Below are positions 18,590 to 26,556 of a stretch of DNA of 64,000 nucleotides, one piece after another. A model generated the notes under the pieces. It was not told the DNA's origin. It worked only from the letters and a program-made list of their open reading frames with translations, and made no database searches. Source of the DNA: Paenibacillus sp. OV219 (GTDB taxonomy: Bacteria; Bacillota; Bacilli; Paenibacillales; Paenibacillaceae); NCBI RefSeq assembly GCF_900110075.1, contig NZ_FOCJ01000001.1, positions 992,001 through 1,056,000 on the forward strand. The letters run 5' to 3'. The translations under genes and the position numbers were made by a program. The first letter of the stretch is position 1; each line of letters starts with the position of its first letter.

Positions 18590-19876
18590 GTGAGGCAGCA
18601 TGAAAGTGAAAGTTGGCTGGAATTAACCAAGTGGGCGGAGGCTGCGGAGACGCAGACCGCCCCTGTTTTTCGTTCTATCGATGGTATTAGTGAGCGCAAT
18701 CAGTGGAAAGTTATCGCTGCATTTCAGAAGCACAAAGTAAGTGATTTTCATTTTAATGGCTCCACTGGATATGGATACAATGATACAGGGAGAGAAGTAC
18801 TTGATCTCGTCTATGCGGATGTGATGGGGGCGGAAGCTGCGTTAGTGCGACCTCATTTTGTGTCAGGTACTCATACAATTAGCTGTGCTTTGTTCGGCTT
18901 GCTGCGCCCAGGCGACGAGCTTCTCTACATCACTGGCAAACCTTACGATACACTGCATAAAGTCATTGGTAAGCCTGGTGACGGGCAAGGCTCACTCCAG
19001 GATTTTGGCATCAGGTACGGGGAAGTTGCACCGCTATCGGATGGCTCGATTGATTGGGATACGGTAGGGGCACGCATGAATGAACGTACGAAGGTCATTG
19101 GTATTCAACGCTCTCGCGGCTATGACTGGCGTTCCTCGTACACGGTTGCTCAAATCGGGGAAATGGTGAAGCGTGTCAAAGCGTTAAAGCCGGATGTGTA
19201 TGTGTTCGTCGATAACTGCTATGGGGAATTTACAGAGGAGCTTGAACCGACGGAAGTAGGCGTTGATTTAATGGCCGGTTCGTTGATCAAGAATCCAGGC
19301 GGTGGCTTGGCGCCAACTGGCGGTTATGTGGCTGGCACTCAGAAAGCGGTAGACTTAACTGCTTATCGGCTTACAGCGCCTGGTATTGGAGGCGAAGTTG
19401 GTGCAACGCTCGGCACTCTTCGGGCGATGTATCAAGGTTTGTTCTTGGCGCCGCATATTGTGGGACAAGCGCTTAAAGGAAGCGTGTTCGGCGCCGCGAT
19501 GTTCGAACTGCTAGGATTCGAGAGTAATCCGCGCTATGATGCGCCGCGGACAGACCTCATTCAAGCGATCCGTTTCGACCGCGCGGAGCAACTGATCGCT
19601 TTCGTACAGGGCGTGCAGCGCGCATCGGCAGTAGATGCGCATGTCGTGCCAGTGCCGTGGGACATGCCTGGTTATGAGCATCCTGTCATCATGGCGGCAG
19701 GTACGTTCATGCAAGGCGGCAGCTTGGAGTTATCTGCGGACGCGCCGATTCGTGAGCCTTATATTGCGTATATGCAAGGCGGCCTCACGTATGCCCATGT
19801 CAAATATGGTGTTCTGAATGCTTTAACTGTACTCGCCGAACGAGAATTAGTTGTAATTAAACCTCACACAACTTGA
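18590..19876 (+). CDS. ynbB: YnbB-type PLP enzyme, methionine gamma-lyase family
   Basis: A fold-type I PLP enzyme of the family annotated as Met gamma-lyase or aluminium resistance protein. Landmarks are FHFNGSTGYGYND, RPHFVSGTHTI, QRSRGYDWR, FVDNCYGEF and SLIKNPGGGLAPTGGY with the probable PLP lysine. GTG 18590 follows TTGAGGAGA. The reaction in vivo is not established. It is in the conserved slot between hflX and glnR, and the GlnR operator lies at its very 3' end. Confidence 0.88.
   Translation: MRQHESESWLELTKWAEAAETQTAPVFRSIDGISERNQWKVIAAFQKHKVSDFHFNGSTGYGYNDTGREVLDLVYADVMGAEAALVRPHFVSGTHTISCALFGLLRPGDELLYITGKPYDTLHKVIGKPGDGQGSLQDFGIRYGEVAPLSDGSIDWDTVGARMNERTKVIGIQRSRGYDWRSSYTVAQIGEMVKRVKALKPDVYVFVDNCYGEFTEELEPTEVGVDLMAGSLIKNPGGGLAPTGGYVAGTQKAVDLTAYRLTAPGIGGEVGATLGTLRAMYQGLFLAPHIVGQALKGSVFGAAMFELLGFESNPRYDAPRTDLIQAIRFDRAEQLIAFVQGVQRASAVDAHVVPVPWDMPGYEHPVIMAAGTFMQGGSLELSADAPIREPYIAYMQGGLTYAHVKYGVLNALTVLAERELVVIKPHTT
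19852..19868 (+). promoter_or_regulatory. GlnR/TnrA operator upstream of glnR
   Basis: TGTAA, seven bases, then TCACA: a perfect match to the TGTNA-N7-TNACA operator. It ends 4 bases before the -35 of the glnR promoter, the position at which GlnR represses glnRA in Bacillus. Confidence 0.85.
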
Positions 19877-19901
19877 CACGTTTTTGGCATGGCGGTACAA
19901 T
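19873..19901 (+). promoter_or_regulatory. SigA promoter of glnR-glnA with second GlnR-like site
   Basis: TTGACA (19873-19878), a 17-base spacer and TACAAT (19896-19901) form a near-consensus promoter. A second operator-like sequence, TGTAA-N7-TCAGA (one mismatch), starts on the last base of the -10 and spans 19901-19917. Confidence 0.85.
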
Positions 19902-19937
19902 GTAAGTATATATCAGATACTGGAAGGTTGATGCGAC

Positions 19938-20348
19938 ATGGGTGACGAAATACGCAGAAATATGGCGCTTTTTCCAATCGGCATCGTGATGAAGTTGACC
20001 GACTTGACCGCTAGGCAAATCCGTTATTATGAACAGCATGACTTGATTGTTCCAGCTCGGACAAGTGGCAACCAACGACTATTCTCGTTCAACGACGTAG
20101 AGCGGCTGCTAGAGATCAAATCATTGATTGAGAAGGGCGTCAACATTGCGGGCATTAAGCAAGTGATGAATCCTGTTTCGAAGGAATCCGAAGACGCGAC
20201 AGTCGTCAGCGAGCTGTCGGAAGTGAAGAGACGCGAGCTGTCGGACGCGCAGCTGCACCGTTTGCTGAAGCAACAGCTGCTTGAGAAGAGACCGGGCAAA
20301 GCTTCGATGATTCAAGGTCAGCTGTCCCGTTTCTATAACAAGAAATAA
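19938..20348 (+). CDS. glnR: Glutamine synthetase repressor GlnR (MerR family)
   Basis: GlnR represses nitrogen-assimilation genes when bound by feedback-inhibited glutamine synthetase. The MerR-type helix-turn-helix is at residues about 13-50 (FPIGIVMKLTDLTARQIRYYE, HDLIVPARTSGNQRLFS), followed by a dimerisation helix and a Lys/Arg-rich C-terminal tail that contacts GlnA in Bacillus. GGAAGG precedes ATG 19938. It is 30 bases upstream of glnA with its own operators, so it is autoregulated. Confidence 0.96.
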   Translation: MGDEIRRNMALFPIGIVMKLTDLTARQIRYYEQHDLIVPARTSGNQRLFSFNDVERLLEIKSLIEKGVNIAGIKQVMNPVSKESEDATVVSELSEVKRRELSDAQLHRLLKQQLLEKRPGKASMIQGQLSRFYNKK

Positions 20349-20378
20349 AACAAACATTCGCCTAAGGAGATGATTTGA

Positions 20379-21707
20379 GTGAGTTTCACAAAAGATGACA
20401 TCAGACGTATCACCCAGGAACAGAATGTCCGTTTTATTCGTCTTCAGTTCACCGACTTGCTTGGAACAATTAAGAACGTAGAAATTCCAGTCAGTCAGTT
20501 AGAAAAGGCACTTGATAACAAAATGATGTTCGACGGTTCTTCGATCGAAGGCTATGTACGGATTGAAGAATCCGATATGTACCTGTATCCGGACCTTGAC
20601 ACATGGGTTGTATTCCCATGGGTTGCGGAAGATCGCATTGCTCGTTTGATCTGTGATGTATATATGCCAGACGGTACACCGTTCGCGGGCGATCCGCGCG
20701 GTATCTTGAAACGTTCGCTTAAAGAAGCAGAAGAGCTTGGCTTCACGGCGATGAATGTTGGTCCTGAACCAGAGTTCTTCTTGTTCAAGACAGATGCGAA
20801 AGGCAATCCGACGACAGAACTGAACGACCAAGGCGGATACTTTGACCTTGCACCGATGGATCTTGGCGAAAACTGCCGCCGCGAGATCGTACTGACTCTG
20901 GAAGAGATGGGCTTCGAGATTGAAGCTTCTCACCATGAAGTGGCGCCAGGTCAGCACGAAATCGACTTCAAATATGCGGATGCGATCAAAGCAGCTGACC
21001 AAATCCAGACGTTCAAGCTCGTCGTTAAGACGATTGCACGTCAGCATGGTTTGCATGCGACGTTCATGCCTAAGCCGTTGTTCGGCGTAAACGGTTCCGG
21101 TATGCACTGTCACCAATCGCTGTTCCGCGGCAACGAGAATGCATTCTATGATGAGAGCGATAAGCTTGGTCTTAGCCAAACTGCTCGTTATTACATGGCT
21201 GGCGTACTTCGCCACGCTCGTGCGTTCGCAGCAATAACAAACCCTACCGTTAACTCGTACAAGCGTCTCGTACCTGGTTACGAAGCACCTTGTTATGTAG
21301 CTTGGTCTGCAAGTAACCGCAGCCCGATGATTCGTATTCCGGCATCCCGCGGTCTTAGCACACGTATCGAAGTGCGCAGCCCGGACCCTGCAGCGAATCC
21401 TTACCTCGCGCTTGCTGTTATGTTGAAAGCGGGCCTTGATGGCATCAAGAACAAGATTGCTCTTCCAGCTCCGACAGACCGTAACATCTATGTGATGACG
21501 GACGAAGAACGTATCGACGAAGGTATCCCGAGCTTGCCGGGCGACCTGAAAGAAGCGTTGACAGAGCTGCTTCGCAGTGAAGTCATCTGTGACACACTTG
21601 GCGATCACGCACTTGCACACTTCTATGAACTGAAAGAAATCGAATGGGACATGTACCGTACGCAAATCCACGAGTGGGAACGCGATCAGTACTTGACTCT
21701 GTTCTAA
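20379..21707 (+). CDS. glnA: Glutamine synthetase, type I
   Basis: GlnA makes glutamine from glutamate, ammonia and ATP. Start GTG 20379 follows TAAGGAGA. The 442-residue length and sequence fit the Gram-positive GS-I-alpha type without the adenylylation site. Motifs include FDGSSIEG, the GPEPEFFLF metal-binding loop, [15 protein letters not shown], the ATP-binding [37 protein letters not shown] and [15 protein letters not shown]. In Bacillus the feedback-inhibited enzyme activates GlnR, encoded just upstream. Confidence 0.98.
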   Translation: MSFTKDDIRRITQEQNVRFIRLQFTDLLGTIKNVEIPVSQLEKALDNKMMFDGSSIEGYVRIEESDMYLYPDLDTWVVFPWVAEDRIARLICDVYMPDGTPFAGDPRGILKRSLKEAEELGFTAMNVGPEPEFFLFKTDAKGNPTTELNDQGGYFDLAPMDLGENCRREIVLTLEEMGFEIEASHHEVAPGQHEIDFKYADAIKAADQIQTFKLVVKTIARQHGLHATFMPKPLFGVNGSGMHCHQSLFRGNENAFYDESDKLGLSQTARYYMAGVLRHARAFAAITNPTVNSYKRLVPGYEAPCYVAWSASNRSPMIRIPASRGLSTRIEVRSPDPAANPYLALAVMLKAGLDGIKNKIALPAPTDRNIYVMTDEERIDEGIPSLPGDLKEALTELLRSEVICDTLGDHALAHFYELKEIEWDMYRTQIHEWERDQYLTLF

Positions 21708-21721
21708 GAAACGTTTCTAAT

Positions 21722-21756
21722 CCCCTTGTGGCCATTGTGGCAGCAAGGGGTTTTTT
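21722..21756 (+). terminator. Terminator after glnA
   Basis: CCCCTTG (21722-21728) pairs with CAAGGGG (21744-21750), with a further partial stem inside, followed by six T. Confidence 0.9.
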
Positions 21757-21790
21757 ATTGTAGAACGGATACGCTGCGCTCCGCTTCTTC

Positions 21791-21820
21791 ACCCGTGACC
21801 TCTGTCCCGCATACACTATA
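21791..21820 (+). promoter_or_regulatory. SigK-like promoter before an unknown gene
   Basis: AC at 21791-21792, 17 bases, then CATACACTA at 21810-21818 matches the SigK pattern AC-N16/17-CATAnnnTA in full. The core GCATACACT is the same as before cotE. It lies about 45 bases before the ATG at 21856. Confidence 0.5.
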
Positions 21821-21855
21821 TGTTAAGAGGGTACAGGAGAGAGAAGGCGACAGTG

Positions 21856-22434
21856 ATGAACGGAAAAGTGGGAACGGACGCGCAATTTCGGCTAACAGGA
21901 GCGATACTTCGGAAGGTCGCGGGGATCATGATTCCGTTCTATCGTAAGATCGCGTGCAATTATTCATTCGCGCTGAGATGGTCGAAGGCTGTTCGTACGA
22001 CGGATATTGATACGTTAGCGAAGATGTTCAAGTCAGTTGCGCCATCGGCAAAGCTGAGCAGCTTGTCATCCAACGGAATCGGGTATTTCTTCGACTTCGA
22101 ATTTCCGGATCCGATTATCCAATACTCATGCGGTTTAACCATTCCACCAGGCAGAACGCAATTTACGTTCTCTACACCGGTTCACCGAATGATAGCTCGA
22201 GCGATTCTGCCATTCTATCGCGCACTACGCTCGTCGAGTGCCTATGCGGCAGCCGTAGCGAGAGCGATCAATTATCGTAATATCAAACGGCTGAGAAGGC
22301 TGGTTCGCCGGAAAGTCAACTCGCTTGCGCTCAAGCGAATTCTTATCGCGTTCTCGGGCGTAGCGTTTAACTTTAAGTACAAACGAAGTAAGTTTATGTA
22401 TCAAAGCTTGTTATTTCGGGAGCTTGTAGGTTAA
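21856..22434 (+). CDS. Unknown protein, possibly mother-cell sporulation gene
   Basis: A basic protein of 192 residues that I cannot assign. It has no clear signal peptide or membrane segment; Arg and Lys are frequent, with a cluster at about 145-160 (NIKRLRRLVRRK). Start ATG 21856 has AGAAGG 8 bases before it. An ATG at 21820 in the same frame overlaps the -10 of the SigK-like promoter and so would lie upstream of the transcript start. The gene stands alone between the glnA and lexA terminators. The promoter, not the sequence, suggests a role in late sporulation. Confidence 0.7.
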   Translation: MNGKVGTDAQFRLTGAILRKVAGIMIPFYRKIACNYSFALRWSKAVRTTDIDTLAKMFKSVAPSAKLSSLSSNGIGYFFDFEFPDPIIQYSCGLTIPPGRTQFTFSTPVHRMIARAILPFYRALRSSSAYAAAVARAINYRNIKRLRRLVRRKVNSLALKRILIAFSGVAFNFKYKRSKFMYQSLLFRELVG

Positions 22435-22461
22435 TTGACATCCTGGGAGAGAAAAGAGAGA

Positions 22462-22501
22462 GGGCCATCTGAGGTGCTGCGGCAGCACTTTCAGATGGCC
22501 C
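22462..22501. terminator. Bidirectional terminator between the unknown gene and lexA
   Basis: GGGCCATCTGA pairs perfectly with TCAGATGGCCC, and the inner GTGCTGC pairs with GCAGCAC, giving a nearly continuous hairpin with flanking T or A. It can serve both convergent genes. Confidence 0.85.
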
Positions 22502-22517
22502 TTTGTGATAAATAGTA

Positions 22518-23135
22518 TTAGTGAATGTCTCTGAACAAGCCGATGACTTTGCCGAGAATGGAGACATTGCGAAGACGGATCGGTTCCATCGTTGAATTCT
22601 CCGGTTGAAGGCGGATGTGATCCTTCTCCTTGTAGAACGTCTTTACCGTTGCTTCATCTTCCTCAGTCATTGCGACTACGATATCACCGTTGTTCGCGGT
22701 TTGCTGTTGACGAACGATCACATAGTCACCATTGTGGATGCCTGCTTCAATCATACTCTCGCCAATAACATTAAGAATAAAGACGGTATCATCGCCAACT
22801 CTATCCGCAGGAAGAGGGAAATAGTCTTCGATGTTCTCAGTTGCGGTAATCGGTACGCCTGCGGTTACTTTACCGATGACAGGCACTTTGGAAATTGCGA
22901 GCGGGAACGGTACGATCTCGTCGCCGTCCAAAATCTCAATTGCACGAGGCTTCGTCGGGTCGCGGCGAATAAGACCTTTCTTCTCAAGGCGGTCCAGATG
23001 GCCGTGAACGGTCGAGCTGGAAGCGAGTCCAACAGCTTCGCCGATTTCACGAACAGAAGGCGGATAGCCTTTCTCGCGTACTTCCGTCTTGATGAATTCT
23101 AGTATCGCCTGCTGGCGGTTTGAAAGTTTCGACAC
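22518..23135 (-). CDS. lexA: SOS repressor LexA
   Basis: LexA represses DNA-damage genes and cleaves itself when RecA is active. The N-terminal winged helix shows [36 protein letters not shown]. The cleavage bond Ala-Gly is in GKVTAGVP, the catalytic Ser in GESMIEAGI and the Lys in [12 protein letters not shown] 23135 (MSKLSNRQ) is chosen because GGAG sits 7 bases before it and B. subtilis LexA starts alike; the GTG at 23144 overlaps that ribosome site. It is divergent from yneA, with LexA boxes between. Confidence 0.97.
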   Translation of the reverse strand: MSKLSNRQQAILEFIKTEVREKGYPPSVREIGEAVGLASSSTVHGHLDRLEKKGLIRRDPTKPRAIEILDGDEIVPFPLAISKVPVIGKVTAGVPITATENIEDYFPLPADRVGDDTVFILNVIGESMIEAGIHNGDYVIVRQQQTANNGDIVVAMTEEDEATVKTFYKEKDHIRLQPENSTMEPIRLRNVSILGKVIGLFRDIH

Positions 23136-23166
23136 CGGAATCACTCCAAAGTTTCATTTGTGTCAA

Positions 23167-23195
23167 ATTATAGCACAGAACCGGAGTTCGTACAA
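23167..23195 (-). promoter_or_regulatory. lexA promoter with LexA box in the spacer
   Basis: On the minus strand TTGTAC, a 17-base spacer and TATAAT (23172-23167, preceded by TGC as an extended -10) form the promoter. The palindrome GAACCGGAGTTC (23178-23189) fills the spacer, so LexA binding would block it: autoregulation. Confidence 0.7.
23178..23189. promoter_or_regulatory. LexA box 1 (lexA side)
   Basis: GAAC-CGGA-GTTC is an exact match to the core of the Bacillus SOS box (GAAC-N4-GTTC). Confidence 0.8.
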
Positions 23196-23232
23196 ACATA
23201 AGTTCTTGAAAACACAGGTTCGCGTATTTGTA

Positions 23233-23246
23233 CGAACAAATGTTCC
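23233..23246. promoter_or_regulatory. LexA box 2 (central)
   Basis: CGAACAAATGTTCC matches the full Bacillus consensus CGAACRNRYGTTYC almost base for base. Confidence 0.88.
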
Positions 23247-23254
23247 AAAAACGC

Positions 23255-23284
23255 TTGACTACAAACAAATGTTCGTGTTATTGT
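23255..23284 (+). promoter_or_regulatory. yneA promoter with LexA box in the spacer
   Basis: TTGACT (23255-23260) and TATTGT (23279-23284), 18 bases apart, form the promoter. AAACAAATGTTC (23263-23274, one mismatch to the LexA core) lies between them. A further near-match, GAACAAACGTTT, is at 23301-23312 near the expected transcript start. Confidence 0.65.
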
Positions 23285-23325
23285 TAATTCAACGACAACA
23301 GAACAAACGTTTGGGGTGCTGGATA

Positions 23326-23703
23326 ATGATGACAACGATATCTTCTTACTCAACTACTTATAAAGGAAACACGAGAAACAACCATACAACGAAGCATGTA
23401 TGGAATGACTCTAGTAAGCAACGTCTTCTATTAAGACTAGCAGTTGCGGGATTACTGTTCGTACTGCTGTTCACGGGTCTGACATTGATGACGAGCTACG
23501 CTGGGAGCGAGCATCCTGCTGAACCAACTGCAATGGAGCGTATGGTTGTGATCGGAGCAGGCGACACGCTGTGGGATATTGCTGGCAGAGTGCGCGAGTC
23601 GGGACAAGATATTCGTGAAGTGGTGTACAGCTTGAAGAAGCGGAACAATTTAACGAATAGTACACTGCAAGCTGGGCAGTCTTTAATTGTACCTGTTGAA
23701 TAA
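23326..23703 (+). CDS. yneA: SOS cell-division inhibitor YneA-like, LysM protein
   Basis: YneA delays division during the SOS response. The 125-residue product has a polar N terminus, one membrane segment (about 35-55) and a LysM domain (about 74-124: GDTLWDIAGRV, NLTNSTLQAGQSLIVP), the family plan. ATG 23326 follows GGGGTG by 7 bases. The frame is open back to 23089, but that would cross the lexA control region. Divergence from lexA and the shared LexA boxes support the assignment more than sequence identity does. Confidence 0.88.
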   Translation: MMTTISSYSTTYKGNTRNNHTTKHVWNDSSKQRLLLRLAVAGLLFVLLFTGLTLMTSYAGSEHPAEPTAMERMVVIGAGDTLWDIAGRVRESGQDIREVVYSLKKRNNLTNSTLQAGQSLIVPVE

Positions 23704-23734
23704 CACTTATAATGAATGTATGAACTAGAAAGTT

Positions 23735-23767
23735 AAGCCTGAGCGCATGATTCGCTCAGGCTTCTTC
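23735..23767 (+). terminator. Terminator after yneA
   Basis: AAGCCTGAGCG (23735-23745) and CGCTCAGGCTT (23753-23763) form a perfect 11-bp stem with a 7-base loop. The T tract is weak (CTTCTTC). Confidence 0.7.
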
Positions 23768-23868
23768 AATCTCTGGAAGGACCTGTGTTACCTTGACAAT
23801 GGCTCCTTATTAATGTCAAAGTAAAGGTTGACATGTTGACCTTAGGCAGGGAAAGGAGTGCAGTAGAA

Positions 23869-24084
23869 ATGAACGCTATAGACAAAGTCATTGCCCGTAT
23901 TAACGAGCTCTCTCGCAAGAATAAAACCGTCGGTTTAACACCGGAGGAGCTTGTTGAACGAGACGAGCTACGCCGTCAATATCTCAACAACTTCAAAAGC
24001 AATTTCCGTAATCAACTCGATACCATTAAATGGGCGGAAGATGAAGAGAACGGAGAGAACGGCGGAGGTTCGGTTAAGCACTAA
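23869..24084 (+). CDS. ynzC: DUF896 protein, YnzC family
   Basis: A 71-residue helical protein of the YnzC family. IARINELSRKNKTVGLTPEELVERDELRRQYLNNFKSNFRN covers the conserved two-helix domain; the rest is an acidic, Gly-rich tail. AAGGAG lies 10 bases before ATG 23869. The family lies downstream of yneA in Bacillus, in the SOS-linked yneA-yneB-ynzC group; here the resolvase gene yneB is absent. Its molecular role is unknown. Confidence 0.9.
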   Translation: MNAIDKVIARINELSRKNKTVGLTPEELVERDELRRQYLNNFKSNFRNQLDTIKWAEDEENGENGGGSVKH

Positions 24085-24113
24085 TGACTTCTATCATGTA
24101 GGAGGGGACGAGC

Positions 24114-25100
24114 ATGGAGTATCGGTTACTAGGCAGAAGCGGCCTAGCTGTGTCTGAGCTTTGTTTGGGAACGATGACGTTTGGCAATACAACTAGCGAG
24201 ACAGATTCCATCAGTATGGTTCACCGGTTCATGGAGCAAGGCGGTAATTTCCTGGATACAGCCAATGTATATGTAGGCGGACTTTCAGAGGAAATTGTCG
24301 GACGAGCCATTAAGGACCGTCGCTCGGATGTTGTTCTGGCGACGAAGGTCAGATTCGCTACCTCTACCAATGCGAACGGGGTTGGAGTATCGAGAAAACA
24401 TATTATGGATGCTGTCGAAGCAAGCTTGAAGCGGCTCGATACTGACTACATAGATCTCTATCAAGTGCATGTATGGGATCATGCGACACCAATCGAAGAG
24501 ACACTGCGTGCGCTTGATGATCTAGTAACAGCAGGCAAGGTCAGATATATCGGCTGTTCGAACTTCTTCGCATGGCAGCTAATGAAGTCGCTTGCAGTTA
24601 GTGACTGGAACCGCTATGTTCGGTTCATCTCTATTCAACCACAATACAGCTTAGTCAGCCGCGAGATGGATCGTGAGATGATCTCGCTGTGCCTCGAAGA
24701 GAATGTTGGTATTATTCCTTGGGCACCACTTGGCGGCGGGTTCTTAACTGGCCGCTATGGGGCAGAAGAGCCGACTAGCGGACGTCTGACATCCAAGGTA
24801 GGCGAGAGCTCATGGGCGAATCGTTCGACCTCGAACAACTTCGCAGTGCTTGAGGCGGTTAGGCAGGCTGCGAAAGAGCTGGATAAGACGCCTGCTCAAG
24901 TTGCGCTCGCATGGCTGCTACGCAGGGAAGGTATTACGTCGCCGATCTTCGGTGCGAGTACGCTTGCCCAATACGAAGAGAATATGGGTGCAATAGGCTG
25001 GTCGATACCAGAGGCAGTATGGAAGCAGCTTGATGAGGTTAGTGCTTTGCCAAGTGAATATCCGAACCGATTTATTGCCAAATTCGCTCGACAGTTGTAA
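24114..25100 (+). CDS. Aldo/keto reductase
   Basis: A 328-residue NADPH-dependent reductase of the YhdN/IolS-like aldo/keto reductase group. The active-site set is present: Asp and Tyr in FLDTANVYVGG, Lys in LATKV and His in YQVHVWD. IGCSNF and the IPWAPLGGGFLTGRY loop are also typical, and GAST near the end binds the cofactor phosphate. The ribosome site GGAGGGG precedes ATG 24114. The substrate cannot be told. Confidence 0.92.
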   Translation: MEYRLLGRSGLAVSELCLGTMTFGNTTSETDSISMVHRFMEQGGNFLDTANVYVGGLSEEIVGRAIKDRRSDVVLATKVRFATSTNANGVGVSRKHIMDAVEASLKRLDTDYIDLYQVHVWDHATPIEETLRALDDLVTAGKVRYIGCSNFFAWQLMKSLAVSDWNRYVRFISIQPQYSLVSREMDREMISLCLEENVGIIPWAPLGGGFLTGRYGAEEPTSGRLTSKVGESSWANRSTSNNFAVLEAVRQAAKELDKTPAQVALAWLLRREGITSPIFGASTLAQYEENMGAIGWSIPEAVWKQLDEVSALPSEYPNRFIAKFARQL

Positions 25101-25149
25101 TGAAAGAACAACAATTAATTTGTGATTATGTATTGTAGGAGGAGCATCC

Positions 25150-25668
25150 TTGTCAAGATCGTGGGAACGTAAAGTTCAGAAGAACCAAGCTCAAATTAAC
25201 AAACAGCGGAAGAAGCGCGGTCAAAAGCCACTTTTGTCCGCGGCATCTAGCGTAGAAACGCTCGATACATTCAGAGGCCGCAGCTATCTAATGCCTGCGT
25301 TCCTGCTTCTGTTCATTTTATTCTATGTCATCGTTACTGTAACATCGGAGAACTTTAAGGAAACAGGCTCTATGTTCTGGGTAACAATCGGCTGTTACGT
25401 CGTATTGGCACTGCTCTTCATGTTCCGTCGTCCTTACCTTGCGATTGGCAAAGATTTTATTCGCTCCCGCCGGTTTACAGGCGATCGTTCGATCTATGTT
25501 AACAACATTAAAGCGATCAATGTCCAGAAGGGCTATATCGTGATCGAGCAGCACAAAGGCGGCAACTGGGTGTTCTCCCGCCTTATTAACCGTTATCCGA
25601 CTGAGCAAATAACAGACCGCTTGCGTTCGTTTGCCGGGCAGCATGCTATTGCTTTTACAGAAAAATAA
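25150..25668 (+). CDS. Unknown two-span membrane protein
   Basis: The 172-residue product starts with a very basic segment (about 30 residues rich in Lys, Arg and Gln), then two membrane helices at about 47-67 and 75-96, then a soluble C-terminal region with a pattern like a bacterial PH-type domain (AIGKDFIRSRRF, VNNIKAINVQKGYIVIEQHKG). TTG 25150 is supported by GGAGGAG 5 bases before it. I do not recognise the family by name. It is 49 bases after the reductase and 24 before a HAD gene. Confidence 0.7.
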   Translation: MSRSWERKVQKNQAQINKQRKKRGQKPLLSAASSVETLDTFRGRSYLMPAFLLLFILFYVIVTVTSENFKETGSMFWVTIGCYVVLALLFMFRRPYLAIGKDFIRSRRFTGDRSIYVNNIKAINVQKGYIVIEQHKGGNWVFSRLINRYPTEQITDRLRSFAGQHAIAFTEK

Positions 25669-25692
25669 GTAAACGAGAGTGGAGTGCAAATC

Positions 25693-26478
25693 ATGGCGAA
25701 GCAAGCAGTTCTATTTGATCTAGATGATACGCTGCTATGGGATGACCGCAGCGTACAGGAAGCGTTCGACGCAACTTGCGAAGCAGGAGCAGCCCAGAGC
25801 GGCGTAGATGCGAAGGCGCTTGAAGAAGCGGTACGCCGCGAAGCGCGTGCGCTCTATGAATCGTATGAGACTTTCGCATTCACGAAGATGATCGGTATTA
25901 ATCCTTTCGAAGGGCTATGGGCGAACTTCCTCGAGGGCGAACAGAAGGAATTCCGGATGCTGCAGGAGCTTGCGCCAGGATACCGCCGCGATGCTTGGAC
26001 GCGTGGACTTTCGTCACTCGGTATTGATAATCCGGAGCTCGGCGCGCAGCTTGCGGAACAATTCCCTGCGGAGCGCCGCAAGCGTCCTTACGTATACGAA
26101 GAGACGTTCGCTGTACTCGATCAGCTGAAAGGGAAGTACAAGCTGCTGCTGCTGACGAACGGTTCACCTGACTTGCAGCGCGAGAAGCTGGCCGGCGTAC
26201 CTGCGATCGTTCCGTATTTTGACCACATCATCATCTCTGGCGAATTCGGCAAAGGGAAGCCTGCCGCTGAGATTTTCCACCATGCGCTGGAGCGTCTCGG
26301 CATCGAGCCGGAGCACGGCATTATGGTTGGAGATAAGCTGACGACTGATATTCTCGGCTCGAATACGATTGGCATGACATCCGTTTGGATTAACCGCCAT
26401 GGCATGAAACGTACAGACGAAATCATTCCAGCTCATGAAATCAAACATCTCGAAGAACTGCTGCCGCTGCTCGTGTAA
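25693..26478 (+). CDS. HAD family hydrolase (YjjG/YsaA-like)
   Basis: A 261-residue phosphatase. Motif I is FDLDDTLLW with nucleophile and acid/base Asp; motif II is LLLTNGSPD; motif III Lys lies in GKGKPAAEIF and motif IV is MVGDKLTTDILG. A helical cap between motifs I and II puts it in the C1 subfamily. ATG 25693 has GGAG 8 bases before it; a GTG at 25684 overlaps that site. The substrate is unknown. Confidence 0.9.
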   Translation: MAKQAVLFDLDDTLLWDDRSVQEAFDATCEAGAAQSGVDAKALEEAVRREARALYESYETFAFTKMIGINPFEGLWANFLEGEQKEFRMLQELAPGYRRDAWTRGLSSLGIDNPELGAQLAEQFPAERRKRPYVYEETFAVLDQLKGKYKLLLLTNGSPDLQREKLAGVPAIVPYFDHIIISGEFGKGKPAAEIFHHALERLGIEPEHGIMVGDKLTTDILGSNTIGMTSVWINRHGMKRTDEIIPAHEIKHLEELLPLLV

Positions 26479-26497
26479 TGAAGCTGCAGCCACCTAA

Positions 26498-26536
26498 AAG
26501 AAGAAGACCCGCCATCATGGCAGGTCTTCTTCTTTT
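26498..26536. terminator. Bidirectional terminator between HAD gene and mtnD
   Basis: AAGAAGAAGACC pairs with GGTCTTCTTCTT, with an inner GCC/GGC, giving T-rich ends on both strands. It serves two convergent genes. Confidence 0.85.
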
Positions 26537-26556
26537 CTTCGTTTATCATCCAACTG

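Noticed and set aside
20499-21671. A 390-residue minus-strand open frame inside glnA
   Set aside because: It mirrors the glnA codons and has a composition (Cys, Arg and Phe rich) unlike real proteins here.
23089-23325. An upstream extension of the yneA frame
   Set aside because: It would run through the lexA promoter and LexA boxes; the ATG at 23326 has the ribosome site and gives the normal YneA length.
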